The notes under the pieces are model-generated. The model saw nothing but the letters and a program-made list of their open reading frames with translations. It did not search any database and was not told the DNA's origin. A stretch of DNA of 30,419 bases, from contig DASZQG010000224.1 in NCBI GenBank assembly GCA_035550075.1, positions 1-30,419 of the forward strand, written 5' to 3'. Shown here in pieces: positions 7,268 through 15,774 of this stretch; within the stretch, counting starts at the first letter, position 1, and every line of letters begins with the position of its first letter. Position numbers and translations under genes: made by a program. Source of the DNA: AWTP1-13 sp035550075 (GTDB lineage: Bacteria > Pseudomonadota > Alphaproteobacteria > Rhizobiales > Hyphomicrobiaceae).

Positions 7268-8179
7268 ATGAACCATATATTCGGCAATATCTCTGTTCTC
7301 ACAGAGGCGCCGGTTCTCAATCTCGGACTGCTGATCGACGGCATTCTGATCGGCTCGATCTTCGCGCTCGCCGCCTATGGCCTCGCCCTCGTATGGGGCG
7401 TGATGAACGTGAAGAACCTCGCCCAGGGCGACTTCATCATGCTCGGCGGCTACGTCACCTGGTCCCTCGGCGGGCATGGCTTCAATGCCTTGCTCGGTGT
7501 GCCTGTCGCCATGGTCGTGCTGTGGGGCGTCGGATGGGTGGTCTACCGGGTGGTGGTCAGCAAGGTGATCACGCGGGACCTCTTTACGTCGCTGCTCGCC
7601 ACCTTTGGCGTCGCCATCGTGATCCAGCAGAGCCTCAACCTGGCGTTCGGTCCCGACACGCAGTCGGCCCATTCCGGTCTGCCTGACTGGCAATTCGCCG
7701 ATGGGCTGGTGTCGGTCTCCGCCACGCGCGTGCTTGGCTTCTGCATGGCGATCCTGCTGGCGGCCGCCGTCGTCCTCTTCATGAAGAGCAGCCGCATTGG
7801 GCAGGCGATTCGCGCCACGGCGCAGGATCCGCGCGCGGCCCGCGTGCTCGGCATCGACACCGAGAAGGTCTATTCCTTCACCTTCTGCCTCAACGCGGCG
7901 ATCTGCGGGGCGGCCGGTGCCCTGGTTGCGCTGGTGTGGAATGTGCAGCCTTTCTTCGGCACCACCTATTCGATCCGCCTGTTCGTGATCGTCACCGCCG
8001 CCGGCATCGGCAACCTGCCCGCGGTGATCGCAGCCGGCTTCGGCATGGGCGTGTTCGAGCAGTTCGGCGGCTTCCTGCTCGGTGCGCAGTTCCAGCAGGC
8101 GCTCATCGTGATCCTGCTGCTCGGTGTGCTGGCCTACCGGCAACTGCAATATCTGCGCGTGCGACAGGCGGTCCAATGA
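7268..8179 (+). CDS. livH: Liv-type ABC transporter permease (LivH)
   Basis: This 303-residue inner-membrane permease is one half of the translocation channel of the Liv transporter. It has about eight hydrophobic helices and the LivH signatures LIDGILIGSIFALAAYGLAL, GVMNVKNLAQGDFIMLGGYV and a cytoplasmic coupling loop RIGQAIRATAQDPRAARVLG that contacts the ATPases. The start is taken as ATG 7268 because GGAAAGAG lies about 9 nt upstream; a TTG six codons earlier (7250) is less likely. The stop overlaps the livM start (ATGA), showing translational coupling. Confidence 0.94.
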   Translation: MNHIFGNISVLTEAPVLNLGLLIDGILIGSIFALAAYGLALVWGVMNVKNLAQGDFIMLGGYVTWSLGGHGFNALLGVPVAMVVLWGVGWVVYRVVVSKVITRDLFTSLLATFGVAIVIQQSLNLAFGPDTQSAHSGLPDWQFADGLVSVSATRVLGFCMAILLAAAVVLFMKSSRIGQAIRATAQDPRAARVLGIDTEKVYSFTFCLNAAICGAAGALVALVWNVQPFFGTTYSIRLFVIVTAAGIGNLPAVIAAGFGMGVFEQFGGFLLGAQFQQALIVILLLGVLAYRQLQYLRVRQAVQ

Positions 8180-9249
8180 GCCTCCTTTCCCGCCGGGCGC
8201 TACCCTATTGGCTGATCCTCGCGGCCGGCACGCTCGCGCCGTTCGCCTTTCCCGACTACAGCAATGAGCTCGCCATCCTCTGGCTGATGATCGTGTTCGC
8301 CTCCACCTGGGACATTCTGGGCGGCCAGATGGGCTACAATTCGCTCGGCAATATCTTCTTCTTCGGCGCCGGCATGTACATCTGCGCGGTCGTGCAGATC
8401 GGGCTGTTCTACGACGTCGGCATGTACACATCAGGGGCGCGCACCACCCACATCGACTTCAGCACTGCGCAGTACATCACCGGTTTCGCGCTGGGTATCG
8501 TGGCTGCGGGGTTCGGCGCCGCCGTTCTGGCCATCGCCGCCGGCTGGATCGTGTTCGGCCTGCGCGGGCCGTATTTCGCTATCGGCACGCTGGGACTTGC
8601 GGTTGCCGCCGCCGAGCTGACGGCGGCCTGGGACTGGGTGGGTGCCGCCAGCGGCGTTGCCATGCCGGTGTTCCCCGGCGCGCCGCAAACCCAGAAGCTA
8701 TTCTTCTATTTCTCGCTGTTCGCCCTCGGTCTGTCGCTGCTGGTCTTCCTCAACTGGCTCTACTCGACCAACTTCGGTCTCTCACTCAACGCCATCCGCG
8801 ACGACGAAGAGAAGGCCGAGGCGATGGGCCTGCACACCCGCCGCTACAAGCGCACGGCGTGGGCGATCTCCGCCTTCTTCCTCGGCATCGCCGGCGCCCT
8901 GTTCGGCAACATGACCGGCTTCATCGAGCCCCGCGACATCGCGTTCCCGACCACCACCTTCAATCTGTTCATGGTCGTGATGGCGCTGCTCGGCGGCAAG
9001 GGCACGCTGTGGGGCCCGGTGATCGGCGCGGTGATCTTCCATACCTTCAAGGAAGTGACCTGGACCTATTTCCTCGGCTGGCAGTTCGTGGCCCTCGGCC
9101 TGCTGATCGTTGTCACCATCGTCTATTTCCAGCAGGGCGTGGTCGGCTTCCTGATGGAACGGTTTCCGCACTGGTTCCAGCCGCGCGTAGTGACGGAGAG
9201 CCCTAAACGGGCTGGGGCGCTCGCACCGCAGCCGGAGGGCGCGGAATGA
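8176..9249 (+). CDS. livM: Liv-type ABC transporter permease (LivM)
   Basis: The second Liv permease has 357 residues. It has about ten helices and the LivM coupling loop FGLSLNAIRDDEEKAEAMGL, followed by TRRYKRTAWAISAFFLGIAG. The GGKGTLWGPVIGAVIFHTF segment near the C-terminus is also typical. The ATG at 8176 overlaps the livH stop by 4 bp and is far more plausible than starts inside livH. The loop at residues 70-95 (MYTSGARTTHIDFSTAQYIT) is probably periplasmic. It overlaps livG by 4 bp. Confidence 0.94.
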   Translation: MSLLSRRALPYWLILAAGTLAPFAFPDYSNELAILWLMIVFASTWDILGGQMGYNSLGNIFFFGAGMYICAVVQIGLFYDVGMYTSGARTTHIDFSTAQYITGFALGIVAAGFGAAVLAIAAGWIVFGLRGPYFAIGTLGLAVAAAELTAAWDWVGAASGVAMPVFPGAPQTQKLFFYFSLFALGLSLLVFLNWLYSTNFGLSLNAIRDDEEKAEAMGLHTRRYKRTAWAISAFFLGIAGALFGNMTGFIEPRDIAFPTTTFNLFMVVMALLGGKGTLWGPVIGAVIFHTFKEVTWTYFLGWQFVALGLLIVVTIVYFQQGVVGFLMERFPHWFQPRVVTESPKRAGALAPQPEGAE

Positions 9250-9992
9250 GCGAACCCATCATCGAGCTTACGAACGTCACGAAATCCTATGGCGGCGTGG
9301 TCGCCAACCATGCCGTGTCGCTCTCGGTACCGCGCGGGGGCATCACCGGGCTGATCGGCCCCAACGGCTCCGGCAAGACCACGCTGTTCAATTCCATCGT
9401 CGGCTACCATCCCATCGACTCCGGCTCGATCCGCTTCGAGGGCCGCGAAATCTCGCAGTTGCGCGTCCAGGATATCGCGCGCCTCGGCCTCCTGCGCACG
9501 TTCCAGACGACGCGCATCTACAGCAAGATGGACTGCATGCAGAACATGCTGGTCTCGGTCCCGCACCGCGATGAGGGCCTGCGCGGCATGTTTGCGCGCG
9601 AGACCGGCGAGGTGGCGGAGAAGGCCGAGCACCTGCTGGCCTTCGTCGGACTCTACGAGAAGCGCTTCCTGCGCTCGGGCAGCCTGTCGTTCGGCCAGCA
9701 GAAGCTCCTGGAATTCGCCATGGCGCTGATGAACGAGCCAACCGTGCTGCTGCTCGACGAGCCCACGGCAGGCATCAATCCGACGCTGATCAACGGCCTG
9801 CTCGACCGTCTCAAGCGCGCCAACAGCGAGCTGGGCGTTACCCTGTTCATCATCGAGCACAACATGCGGGTGATCATGAGCACCGCGAGCAAGGTCTACT
9901 GCATGGCGCACGGCGAGCTGCTGGCGGAAGGCGCGCCTGCCGAAATCCAGCGCGATCAGCGGGTCATCGACGCCTACCTGGGAGCCCATTGA
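9246..9992 (+). CDS. livG: Liv-type ABC transporter ATP-binding protein (LivG)
   Basis: This 248-residue ATPase energises the LivHM permease at the cytoplasmic face. Walker A is GPNGSGKT at 38-45, the signature is LSFGQ at 147-151 (a common LivG variant of LSGGQ), Walker B is VLLLDEP at 167-173, and the switch histidine lies in IIEHNMRVIMS. The characteristic C-terminal run (AEGAPAEIQRDQRVIDAYLG) is present. Length is normal for LivG. It starts inside the livM stop (ATGA) and its stop overlaps the livF start (TGATG). Confidence 0.95.
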   Translation: MSEPIIELTNVTKSYGGVVANHAVSLSVPRGGITGLIGPNGSGKTTLFNSIVGYHPIDSGSIRFEGREISQLRVQDIARLGLLRTFQTTRIYSKMDCMQNMLVSVPHRDEGLRGMFARETGEVAEKAEHLLAFVGLYEKRFLRSGSLSFGQQKLLEFAMALMNEPTVLLLDEPTAGINPTLINGLLDRLKRANSELGVTLFIIEHNMRVIMSTASKVYCMAHGELLAEGAPAEIQRDQRVIDAYLGAH

Positions 9993-10858
9993 TGACGGAG
10001 GTGCGGCCGGAGGCCGATGGCTACCAGGACGGAATCGCGCCGCCGATTTCGGTTGAGGAGGTGTCGCGGCAGGCGCTTGCCTTGGCGCGCGACGTCGGCA
10101 TCGACGAGCTCGATGCGCTGGCGGGCGGCTCGCCGCACGTCTCGATCGATAACCTGCACGCCGGCTACGGGCAGATGGAGATCCTGCACGGCCTCAGCCT
10201 GCGTGTCGGCCACCGGCAGGCGCTGTGCCTGATTGGACCCAACGGCGCCGGCAAGTCGACGGTGCTGCATTCGATCTTCGGCTTCACCAACATCTTCTCC
10301 GGCAAGATAACAACAGAGCGCGATGGCGCCGGTTTCGATGTGACGGGGCTGTCGCCCGACGAGAAGCTGCGCCGCGCCGGCATCGCCTACATCCTGCAGG
10401 ACAAGTCGATCTTCCCCGGCATGACGGTGGAAGAGAACCTGTGGATGGGCGGCTACCTGATGGCCACGCCGGCCGAGGCCAAGCGCGCGGCCGAGCGCAT
10501 CTTCGACAAGTATCCGCGGCTTGCGGCGCGGCGCCGCCACCAGGCCAAGGTGCTGTCGGGCGGCGAGCGGCGCCTCCTCGAGATCAGCCGCGCGCTGGTG
10601 ATGGATCCCACGGTGCTGCTGGTCGATGAGCCCTCGATCGGCCTGGAGCCGCGCTACATCGACCTCGTGTTCGATATCCTGGGAGACCTCCAGCACAAGG
10701 AAGGCAAGACCATCATCATGGTCGAGCAGAACGCCAAGAAGGGGCTGGAGTTCGCCGACATCGGCTATGTGCTGGTCGCGGGACGGCTGGCCATTGCCGG
10801 CACCGGCAAACAGCTCCTGGACGATCCCTACGTGGGGCGCATCTTCCTCGGCGGCTGA
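9992..10858 (+). CDS. livF: Liv-type ABC transporter ATP-binding protein (LivF) with N-terminal extension
   Basis: This 288-residue protein is the second Liv ATPase. Walker A is GPNGAGKS at 82-89, the signature LSGGE at 188-192, Walker B VLLVDEP at 208-214, with the switch region IIMVEQNAKKGLEFAD. The usual LivF begins near VSIDNLHAGYGQMEILHGLS, residue 50 here, so about 48 residues (DGYQDGIAPPISVEEVSRQA and following) are extra, acidic and helical-looking. The TGATG overlap with livG supports ATG 9992. A shorter internal start is possible but has no obvious ribosome site. It ends the operon and faces the convergent mepK-like gene. Confidence 0.93.
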   Translation: MTEVRPEADGYQDGIAPPISVEEVSRQALALARDVGIDELDALAGGSPHVSIDNLHAGYGQMEILHGLSLRVGHRQALCLIGPNGAGKSTVLHSIFGFTNIFSGKITTERDGAGFDVTGLSPDEKLRRAGIAYILQDKSIFPGMTVEENLWMGGYLMATPAEAKRAAERIFDKYPRLAARRRHQAKVLSGGERRLLEISRALVMDPTVLLVDEPSIGLEPRYIDLVFDILGDLQHKEGKTIIMVEQNAKKGLEFADIGYVLVAGRLAIAGTGKQLLDDPYVGRIFLGG

Positions 10859-10875
10859 GCGCGCTGCCCCTCAGC

Positions 10876-10892
10876 CGGGCGCCATGCGCCCG
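10876..10892. terminator. Short hairpin between convergent livF and mepK-like genes
   Basis: A perfect 7-bp stem (CGGGCGC 10876-10882 with GCGCCCG 10886-10892) with a CAT loop fills most of the 34-bp gap between two convergent stops. It could act in both directions, but it has no U-run on either side. Confidence 0.4.
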
Positions 10893-12272
10893 TCAGGGCC
10901 TGCTCGTCTGCACCTTGCGGTCGCGAAACACGCCCGCCACCTCCGTCCCGGCCGGATCCATCAGGCTCGAGAGGTTGATGGCCTCGCCCTTGAACTCCTG
11001 CGCCCAGAGCATCTGTGCCACCTGCGATCCCGGGCGCAGCCGCATCGAGGGAGCAATCACCTCCTGGTCGAGCAGGTCGAGCGTGCGGGCAAGGTCGGGA
11101 TGCACCATGCGTGCCAGCGCTGGATCGTCGGCCGAGGCCGTGGCGGTCAGAAGCGGCGCGATCGGGAACGGCCTGTAGGACAGTTCCTCCGGGTGCTCGT
11201 CGTCATAGGCGGGCGCGGGCGCGAACGTCTCCTCGCTGGTAAGTGAGGCCTTCGCCAGGCGGGTGGCGGCCAGCAGCGCGCCGATCGGGTCGACGGCGGC
11301 GTTCGCCTGCGCCGAGGCCAGGCGGCGGCGATCAATCAGCGTGGGGCCGGCAACGAGCTGCGGCGGCCCCGCGGCCAGCGCCGCCAACCGCGCGCGGTCA
11401 GCCTCGCTCGGGTTGGTGCCGGACCAGGTCGGGCGCAGGGCCGGCTGGGGCAGCGCCACGAGCTGCGGCGCCGGCGTCAGCGCGGCCACCTGCGTGCGTG
11501 CGCCGTGATGGGTGCGCTCGTACTGGAACTGGGCGATCTGCATCGCCAGCTCCTTGTGGTTGGCGCGGGCGGCGATCACGTCGGCCTTGGTGATGGGCCC
11601 GCCCTCGGCCGGCATGTGCTGCGTATGTCCGCTTGGGAACAGCAACGCCAGCTCCGGCCGCGGCAGCCGCGGCCAGGCCCGCACGCGATCGACATCCACG
11701 TGCACGAACGGGATCGCCGACGTTGGGTAGTAGCCAACGCCCCCACGCTCGCGGATCAGCGCGGAATAGCGCAGTTTTTTCAGGGGTACATCCGGGAATT
11801 CAACATCCATCGCCTTGCCGAGGATGTGGCGGCTCTCCTTGGCCTGCCCGCCGACGGTCTTGCGCAGCATGTTGTTGGTGCCGCGCGAGCGGTAGCCGGA
11901 AATGATGTGCACCGGCTCCCGCGACCCGAGCTCCTGGTGGATTTCCCACACCAGGTCGATCAGGCCCGGATCCATGGTGGTGGCTTCATCCTTGCGCCAG
12001 TCGCGCAGGATCCAGTTGATCTTCTTCATCTCCTCCGGGACGTACTGGCCGTTGCGCTTGTACGTGGAGGTAAGCGTTTCCTTGGTGTGGATGTTGTAGA
12101 AGGAGATCGTGCGTTCCGAAGCCGCATAGGCGCCGATGCGCGTCGTCCCGCTGACGCAGGCGATCGCGCACAGGACGATGCAGGCTGCCCAGATCGGCGT
12201 CTTCAAACCCTGGTCCCTCGACCCCGTATGCGGCTGCCGCAGCGTCCCGGCTGCGGCGGTCCGCGTCCCCAT
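10893..12272 (-). CDS. DUF882/M15-type murein endopeptidase (MepK/YcbK-like) with long C-terminal extension
   Basis: Residues 50-215 form an M15-fold zinc peptidase domain of the YcbK/MepK (DUF882) family. Likely metal ligands are H149 and D156 (SRHILGKAMDVEF) and H191 (VHVDVDRVRAWP). The HIISGYRS motif at 122-129 is also typical. E. coli MepK cuts peptidoglycan cross-links including 3-3 links. A hydrophobic segment at about 26-45 is a signal peptide or anchor preceded by a long basic N-terminus, so the true start may be later. After residue 225 the protein is Ala/Pro-rich with no recognised fold; total 459 residues against about 180 in E. coli. ATG 12272 has CCGGAG upstream. It follows the L,D-transpeptidase by 145 bp on the same strand, as ycbB-ycbK do in E. 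coli. Confidence 0.87.
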   Translation of the reverse strand: MGTRTAAAGTLRQPHTGSRDQGLKTPIWAACIVLCAIACVSGTTRIGAYAASERTISFYNIHTKETLTSTYKRNGQYVPEEMKKINWILRDWRKDEATTMDPGLIDLVWEIHQELGSREPVHIISGYRSRGTNNMLRKTVGGQAKESRHILGKAMDVEFPDVPLKKLRYSALIRERGGVGYYPTSAIPFVHVDVDRVRAWPRLPRPELALLFPSGHTQHMPAEGGPITKADVIAARANHKELAMQIAQFQYERTHHGARTQVAALTPAPQLVALPQPALRPTWSGTNPSEADRARLAALAAGPPQLVAGPTLIDRRRLASAQANAAVDPIGALLAATRLAKASLTSEETFAPAPAYDDEHPEELSYRPFPIAPLLTATASADDPALARMVHPDLARTLDLLDQEVIAPSMRLRPGSQVAQMLWAQEFKGEAINLSSLMDPAGTEVAGVFRDRKVQTSRP

Positions 12273-12417
12273 CCCTGCTCCGGAGGCGTATGCCTTGCCG
12301 GCGGTCTATCGCCCGTCAGAGGGCGTAGCGCGGTTCCAGGCACACTGAATGTCACCTCTGCGGCAATAAAGCGGCGAACCGAAAAGCTTTTTTGCCAGCC
12401 CTTGCCCGGCCTCCGCC

Positions 12418-14151
12418 TCAGAAATTCTCAAACACCCGGCGCCGCCAGTCGTTCTTGCCGCGCCGGTCGGCAGACAGCAGCGGCGGCACATCGTCGGGAG
12501 GCAGCTGGCGCGGCGCAATCTCTTCCTTGGGGTGCGGTATCAGATAGGCCTTGCCCTCGATGCCCAGCGCGATGCGCTTCTCGTGGCCATAGATGTCGTT
12601 GAAGAGCTCAAGCTTGCCCTCGGAGCTCACCGCGGCGGTGAAATAAGTGATGTGCACGGGGATCCTGCGCGCCAGGTTGATCTCGTTGTTGTCGGGGCCG
12701 CGGCGGACGGCGGCGGCAACCCGTTCCCGGGTCCACCCCTGATCGTGGCCCAGCAGCAGCTCCGCAAACTTCTGCGGGTTGCGGACGCGCATGCAGCCGT
12801 GGCTGAAGGCGCGCACCGAGGCGTTGAAAAGGTTTTTTTCGGGCGTGTCGTGCATGTAGACGTCATGCTTGTTGGGGAAGCGGAATTTGACGACGCCCAG
12901 CACGTTGCGCCCGCCCGGCGGCTGGTAGATATGGAAGTTGCGCACGTCGGCCCGGCTCCAGTCGACCGACTCGGGGTCGATGTTGCGGCCGCGGTACTGG
13001 ACTTTCAGGTTGTTGCGCTCCAGCACGCTCATGCGCCCGCGGGCCAGGCTCGGCAGCAGCTCCTCGGCCTTGATGGAGTCCGGAACGCCCCAGAAGGGAT
13101 GGAAGATGACCTGCTCGATCTCGTCGGAGAAGATCGGCGTCTGCTTGTTGGGTTTGCCCACCACCACGCGCTCGCTCTCGACCACCTTGCCGTCGTTGAC
13201 GACGCGGAGCGTGAATTCGGGCACGTTCACCCACGCGTAGAAGGTGCCAAGGTCGGGCGGCATCCACCGCCATTCCTCCATGTTGACGAGGATCTTCTGC
13301 AGCAGCGCCTCGCGCGAGAGCGCTTCAGATTTGCGCTTCTTCTTGCCTTTTCCGCCTTCGTCGGAGGCGTCGGCCGTCACCGGCTCGCCGCGCTTGATCT
13401 CGAGATATTTCTGCCTCAGCGCCTCGAACTGGGGATGCTGGGGCTGCAGCGAGCGCAAATAGCGGTCGGGCTGCGGGCTGTCCGCGGCCGCCTGGATCAC
13501 CTGCAGCGGATCGAGCAGCGGCGGCTTGCGGTCGAGGTTCCGGCTGAGCTGCAGCGGCTCAGTGCGCCCGCCGCGGGCGTAGCGCGCATACTTGAGGATT
13601 GCGAGGCTGAGTCCGATCTCCGCGTCGGCCCGCTGCTCGGCCGGCAGGGCGGCCGCGGCGGCCGGCGGCAGGCTCGGTATGGAAAACGCCGATGCTTGCA
13701 GCCCCCAATCGTCGGCGCGTCCGATTTCCGCGATTGCGGCATTGGCCGCAAGCGTGAAGCCGTTGGCGGTCACCCACACCGGCTCGCTCCTGCGGGCCTC
13801 GTAGAACTTGGCGAGCGCTTCCCGGTCGACGCGGTCGCCGGCCGAGAGCTTGCCGGTTGCCGCCAGCCGTTCAGCAAACGCGGGGCTGAGGGGCGGCGGG
13901 GGTGGGGGCACTTCGGCGACGGCGGGTGTTGCGGCGCCGGGAGTGGCCGGCGGCGGCGGGGAAACCTGCGTTACGGCCGGTGCGGCCGTGTCAGGGGACG
14001 GATTGACGGGGCCCGTGGGCTGCTGTGGCCCCGGGGGGCTTGCCGCTTCCGCGGTCCGTGGCGCCGCCGGGCGGGGGCCGTCCTGCGCCCACGCTGGCCA
14101 CGCGAGGAGGCTCAGTGTCAGAACCTGGACGGGCAAAGAGCGGCGCAACAT
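12418..14151 (-). CDS. L,D-transpeptidase, LdtD/YcbB-like
   Basis: This 577-residue protein makes 3-3 cross-links in peptidoglycan in the periplasm. It has a signal peptide (1-22, LSLLAWPAWA), a Pro/Ala-rich stretch (25-90), a helical domain with LAKFYEARRSEPVWV, and a YkuD catalytic domain from about 305. The active-site motif is SHGCMRV at 450-456, with C453 as nucleophile and H434 (MHDTP) as likely partner. VIFHPFWGVPDSI is typical of the YcbB branch, which also has an inserted capping loop. A Lys/Glu-rich insertion sits at about 261-280 (GGKGKKKRKSEALS). The ATG at 14151 has AGGA upstream and gives a clean signal peptide, unlike the in-frame start 16 codons earlier. Confidence 0.92.
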   Translation of the reverse strand: MLRRSLPVQVLTLSLLAWPAWAQDGPRPAAPRTAEAASPPGPQQPTGPVNPSPDTAAPAVTQVSPPPPATPGAATPAVAEVPPPPPPLSPAFAERLAATGKLSAGDRVDREALAKFYEARRSEPVWVTANGFTLAANAAIAEIGRADDWGLQASAFSIPSLPPAAAAALPAEQRADAEIGLSLAILKYARYARGGRTEPLQLSRNLDRKPPLLDPLQVIQAAADSPQPDRYLRSLQPQHPQFEALRQKYLEIKRGEPVTADASDEGGKGKKKRKSEALSREALLQKILVNMEEWRWMPPDLGTFYAWVNVPEFTLRVVNDGKVVESERVVVGKPNKQTPIFSDEIEQVIFHPFWGVPDSIKAEELLPSLARGRMSVLERNNLKVQYRGRNIDPESVDWSRADVRNFHIYQPPGGRNVLGVVKFRFPNKHDVYMHDTPEKNLFNASVRAFSHGCMRVRNPQKFAELLLGHDQGWTRERVAAAVRRGPDNNEINLARRIPVHITYFTAAVSSEGKLELFNDIYGHEKRIALGIEGKAYLIPHPKEEIAPRQLPPDDVPPLLSADRRGKNDWRRRVFENF

Positions 14152-14187
14152 GCAGTTCCTCGTTGTTCGGCCCGCGGCGGCTGGGCA

Positions 14188-14239
14188 GCAACGTCGCAAC
14201 GCAATCGTTGCCAGTGGGCTGCTCGCAACATGGTGCGAG
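14188..14239. promoter_or_regulatory. Clustered short repeats upstream of the L,D-transpeptidase
   Basis: GCAACG occurs at 14188-14193 and 14196-14201, with the complement CGTTGC at 14206-14211. A 6-bp inverted repeat CTCGCA (14222-14227)/TGCGAG (14234-14239) follows. All lie in the 126-bp gap between the response regulator stop and the transpeptidase start. They could be a regulator site or a weak 3' hairpin for the regulator gene. Confidence 0.25.
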
Positions 14240-14277
14240 TGCCACCGCGAGTCAAACGCTGCAGAACTCGCGAAAGT

Positions 14278-15774
14278 TCAGTTCACGCGCTCTTCCAGTC
14301 CGAACTCGCGCATCTTGCGATAAAGCGTGGAGCGGCCGATGCCGAGGCGCTTGGCAACTTCCGTCATATGACCGCGATAGCGTCCGAGCGCCAGCCGGAT
14401 CATGTCGGCCTCCATGGCCTCGAGCGAGCGGATTTCGCCGCTATCCGTGACAGCGGCGATGCCGAGTGCGCCCTTGCCGACCTCAACGGTCTGCGGAACG
14501 GTATCGTCGGCGCCGAGCATAACCGGTCCCGTGATGGCAGGAGCCGGCCGGCTGGGCGCAGAAACGGCGGGAACACTGGCCTTGAAGCCCTCGACGTGCG
14601 CCGCTATCTGCGGGAACTCGTCCACCGTGAGTTGCGGCCCGTTGGCCAGCACCACCGCACGGAACATGGCGTTCTCAAGCTGGCGCACGTTGCCGGGCCA
14701 AGAATACGAGGCGAGAAGCTGCAGCGCCTCGGCGCTGATGGAATTGACGCGGCGGCCCTCTTCCGCGGCGAATCGGGCCAGGAAATGCAGGGCCAGCTCC
14801 GGTACGTCCTCGAGGCGCTCGCGCAGCGGCGGCACCCAGATCGGGAACACGTTGAGACGATAGTAGAGGTCCTCGCGGAACTTGCCCTCCTTGACCAGCT
14901 TGATCATGTCGCTGTTGGTCGCGGAGATCAGGCGGAAATTCACCTGCACGGGCCGCTTGGCGCCGACTGGATCGATCTCGCCCTCCTGCAGCGCGCGCAG
15001 CAGCTTCACCTGCGCGTCTAGCGGCAACTCGCCGACTTCGTCGAGGAACAGTGTACCGCCATCCGCCTCCTGGAACTTGCCGACGCGACGCTCGACCGCG
15101 CCCGTGAAGGAGCCCTTCTCGTGGCCGAACAGGATGCTCTCCACCAGGTTTTCCGGAATGGCGCCGCAGTTGACGGTGATGAACGGCTTGCTCTTGCGCT
15201 CGCTCTCGCCCTGGATCGCGCGCGCGATCAGCTCCTTGCCGACGCCGCTCTCGCCCTCGATGAGGACAGGAATGTTGGAGGCGGCGGCGCGCCGGCCGAG
15301 CGCGATCACGCGCTGCATTACCTCGCCGCGGATGATGAGGTCGGAGAACGTCAGTGTCCCCTCGGCCATCTTCTTGATGCGCGTGATCTCCCCTTGCAAG
15401 GCCTCGATTTTCAGCGCGCTCTTGATGGAGGCTTCCAGCCGCTCGGGCGATGTCGGCTTGACGACGAAGTCGACGGCGCCTGCGCGCATGGCGCCGATGG
15501 CGGCATCGATGGAGCCGTGCGCGGTCTGCACGATGACGGGTGGTGTCGCTGCCTGCTTGGCCAGGCGGGCGAGGACCTCCATGCCGTCCATGCCGGGCAT
15601 CACCAGGTCCAGCAGCACCAGGGCAATCGTGCCGCGCTCAGCGCCTTCCACGATGTGGATGGCCTGCTCGCCGCTCTGTGCGGTCTTGGTCTCGTAGCCG
15701 AGACGCTTGATGGTTTCTTCGAGAATGCGGCGCTGGGCGGGATCGTCGTCGACGATCAGGACGAGCTTGGCCAT
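14278..15774 (-). CDS. NtrC-family sigma-54-dependent response regulator
   Basis: This 498-residue protein has three parts. The receiver (1-120) has the acidic pocket VDDD at 8-11, the phosphorylatable D56 (LVLLDLVMP) and K106 (VVKPTSP). The AAA+ domain (145-375) has Walker A GESGVGKE at 174-181, the sigma-54 contact loop GSFTGA at 221-226 (a Ser form of GAFTGA) and Walker B TLFLDEVGEL at 241-250. A Fis-type helix-turn-helix lies at 455-495 (LGRYRGHMTEVAKRLGIGRS). A Pro/Ala/Val-rich linker of about 55 residues joins the last two. The ATG at 15774 begins the conserved MAKLVLIVDDD; its ribosome site is weak. No histidine kinase is adjacent, so its signal is unknown. The two cell-wall genes follow on the same strand. 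Confidence 0.94.
   Translation of the reverse strand: MAKLVLIVDDDPAQRRILEETIKRLGYETKTAQSGEQAIHIVEGAERGTIALVLLDLVMPGMDGMEVLARLAKQAATPPVIVQTAHGSIDAAIGAMRAGAVDFVVKPTSPERLEASIKSALKIEALQGEITRIKKMAEGTLTFSDLIIRGEVMQRVIALGRRAAASNIPVLIEGESGVGKELIARAIQGESERKSKPFITVNCGAIPENLVESILFGHEKGSFTGAVERRVGKFQEADGGTLFLDEVGELPLDAQVKLLRALQEGEIDPVGAKRPVQVNFRLISATNSDMIKLVKEGKFREDLYYRLNVFPIWVPPLRERLEDVPELALHFLARFAAEEGRRVNSISAEALQLLASYSWPGNVRQLENAMFRAVVLANGPQLTVDEFPQIAAHVEGFKASVPAVSAPSRPAPAITGPVMLGADDTVPQTVEVGKGALGIAAVTDSGEIRSLEAMEADMIRLALGRYRGHMTEVAKRLGIGRSTLYRKMREFGLEERVN

Noticed and set aside
12532..15021. 829-codon open frame on the plus strand, antisense to the transpeptidase and response regulator genes
   Set aside because: The minus-strand genes have clear catalytic motifs; the plus-strand frame is Arg/Gly/Ala/His-rich, crosses two genes and matches no family. 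It is an effect of high GC content.
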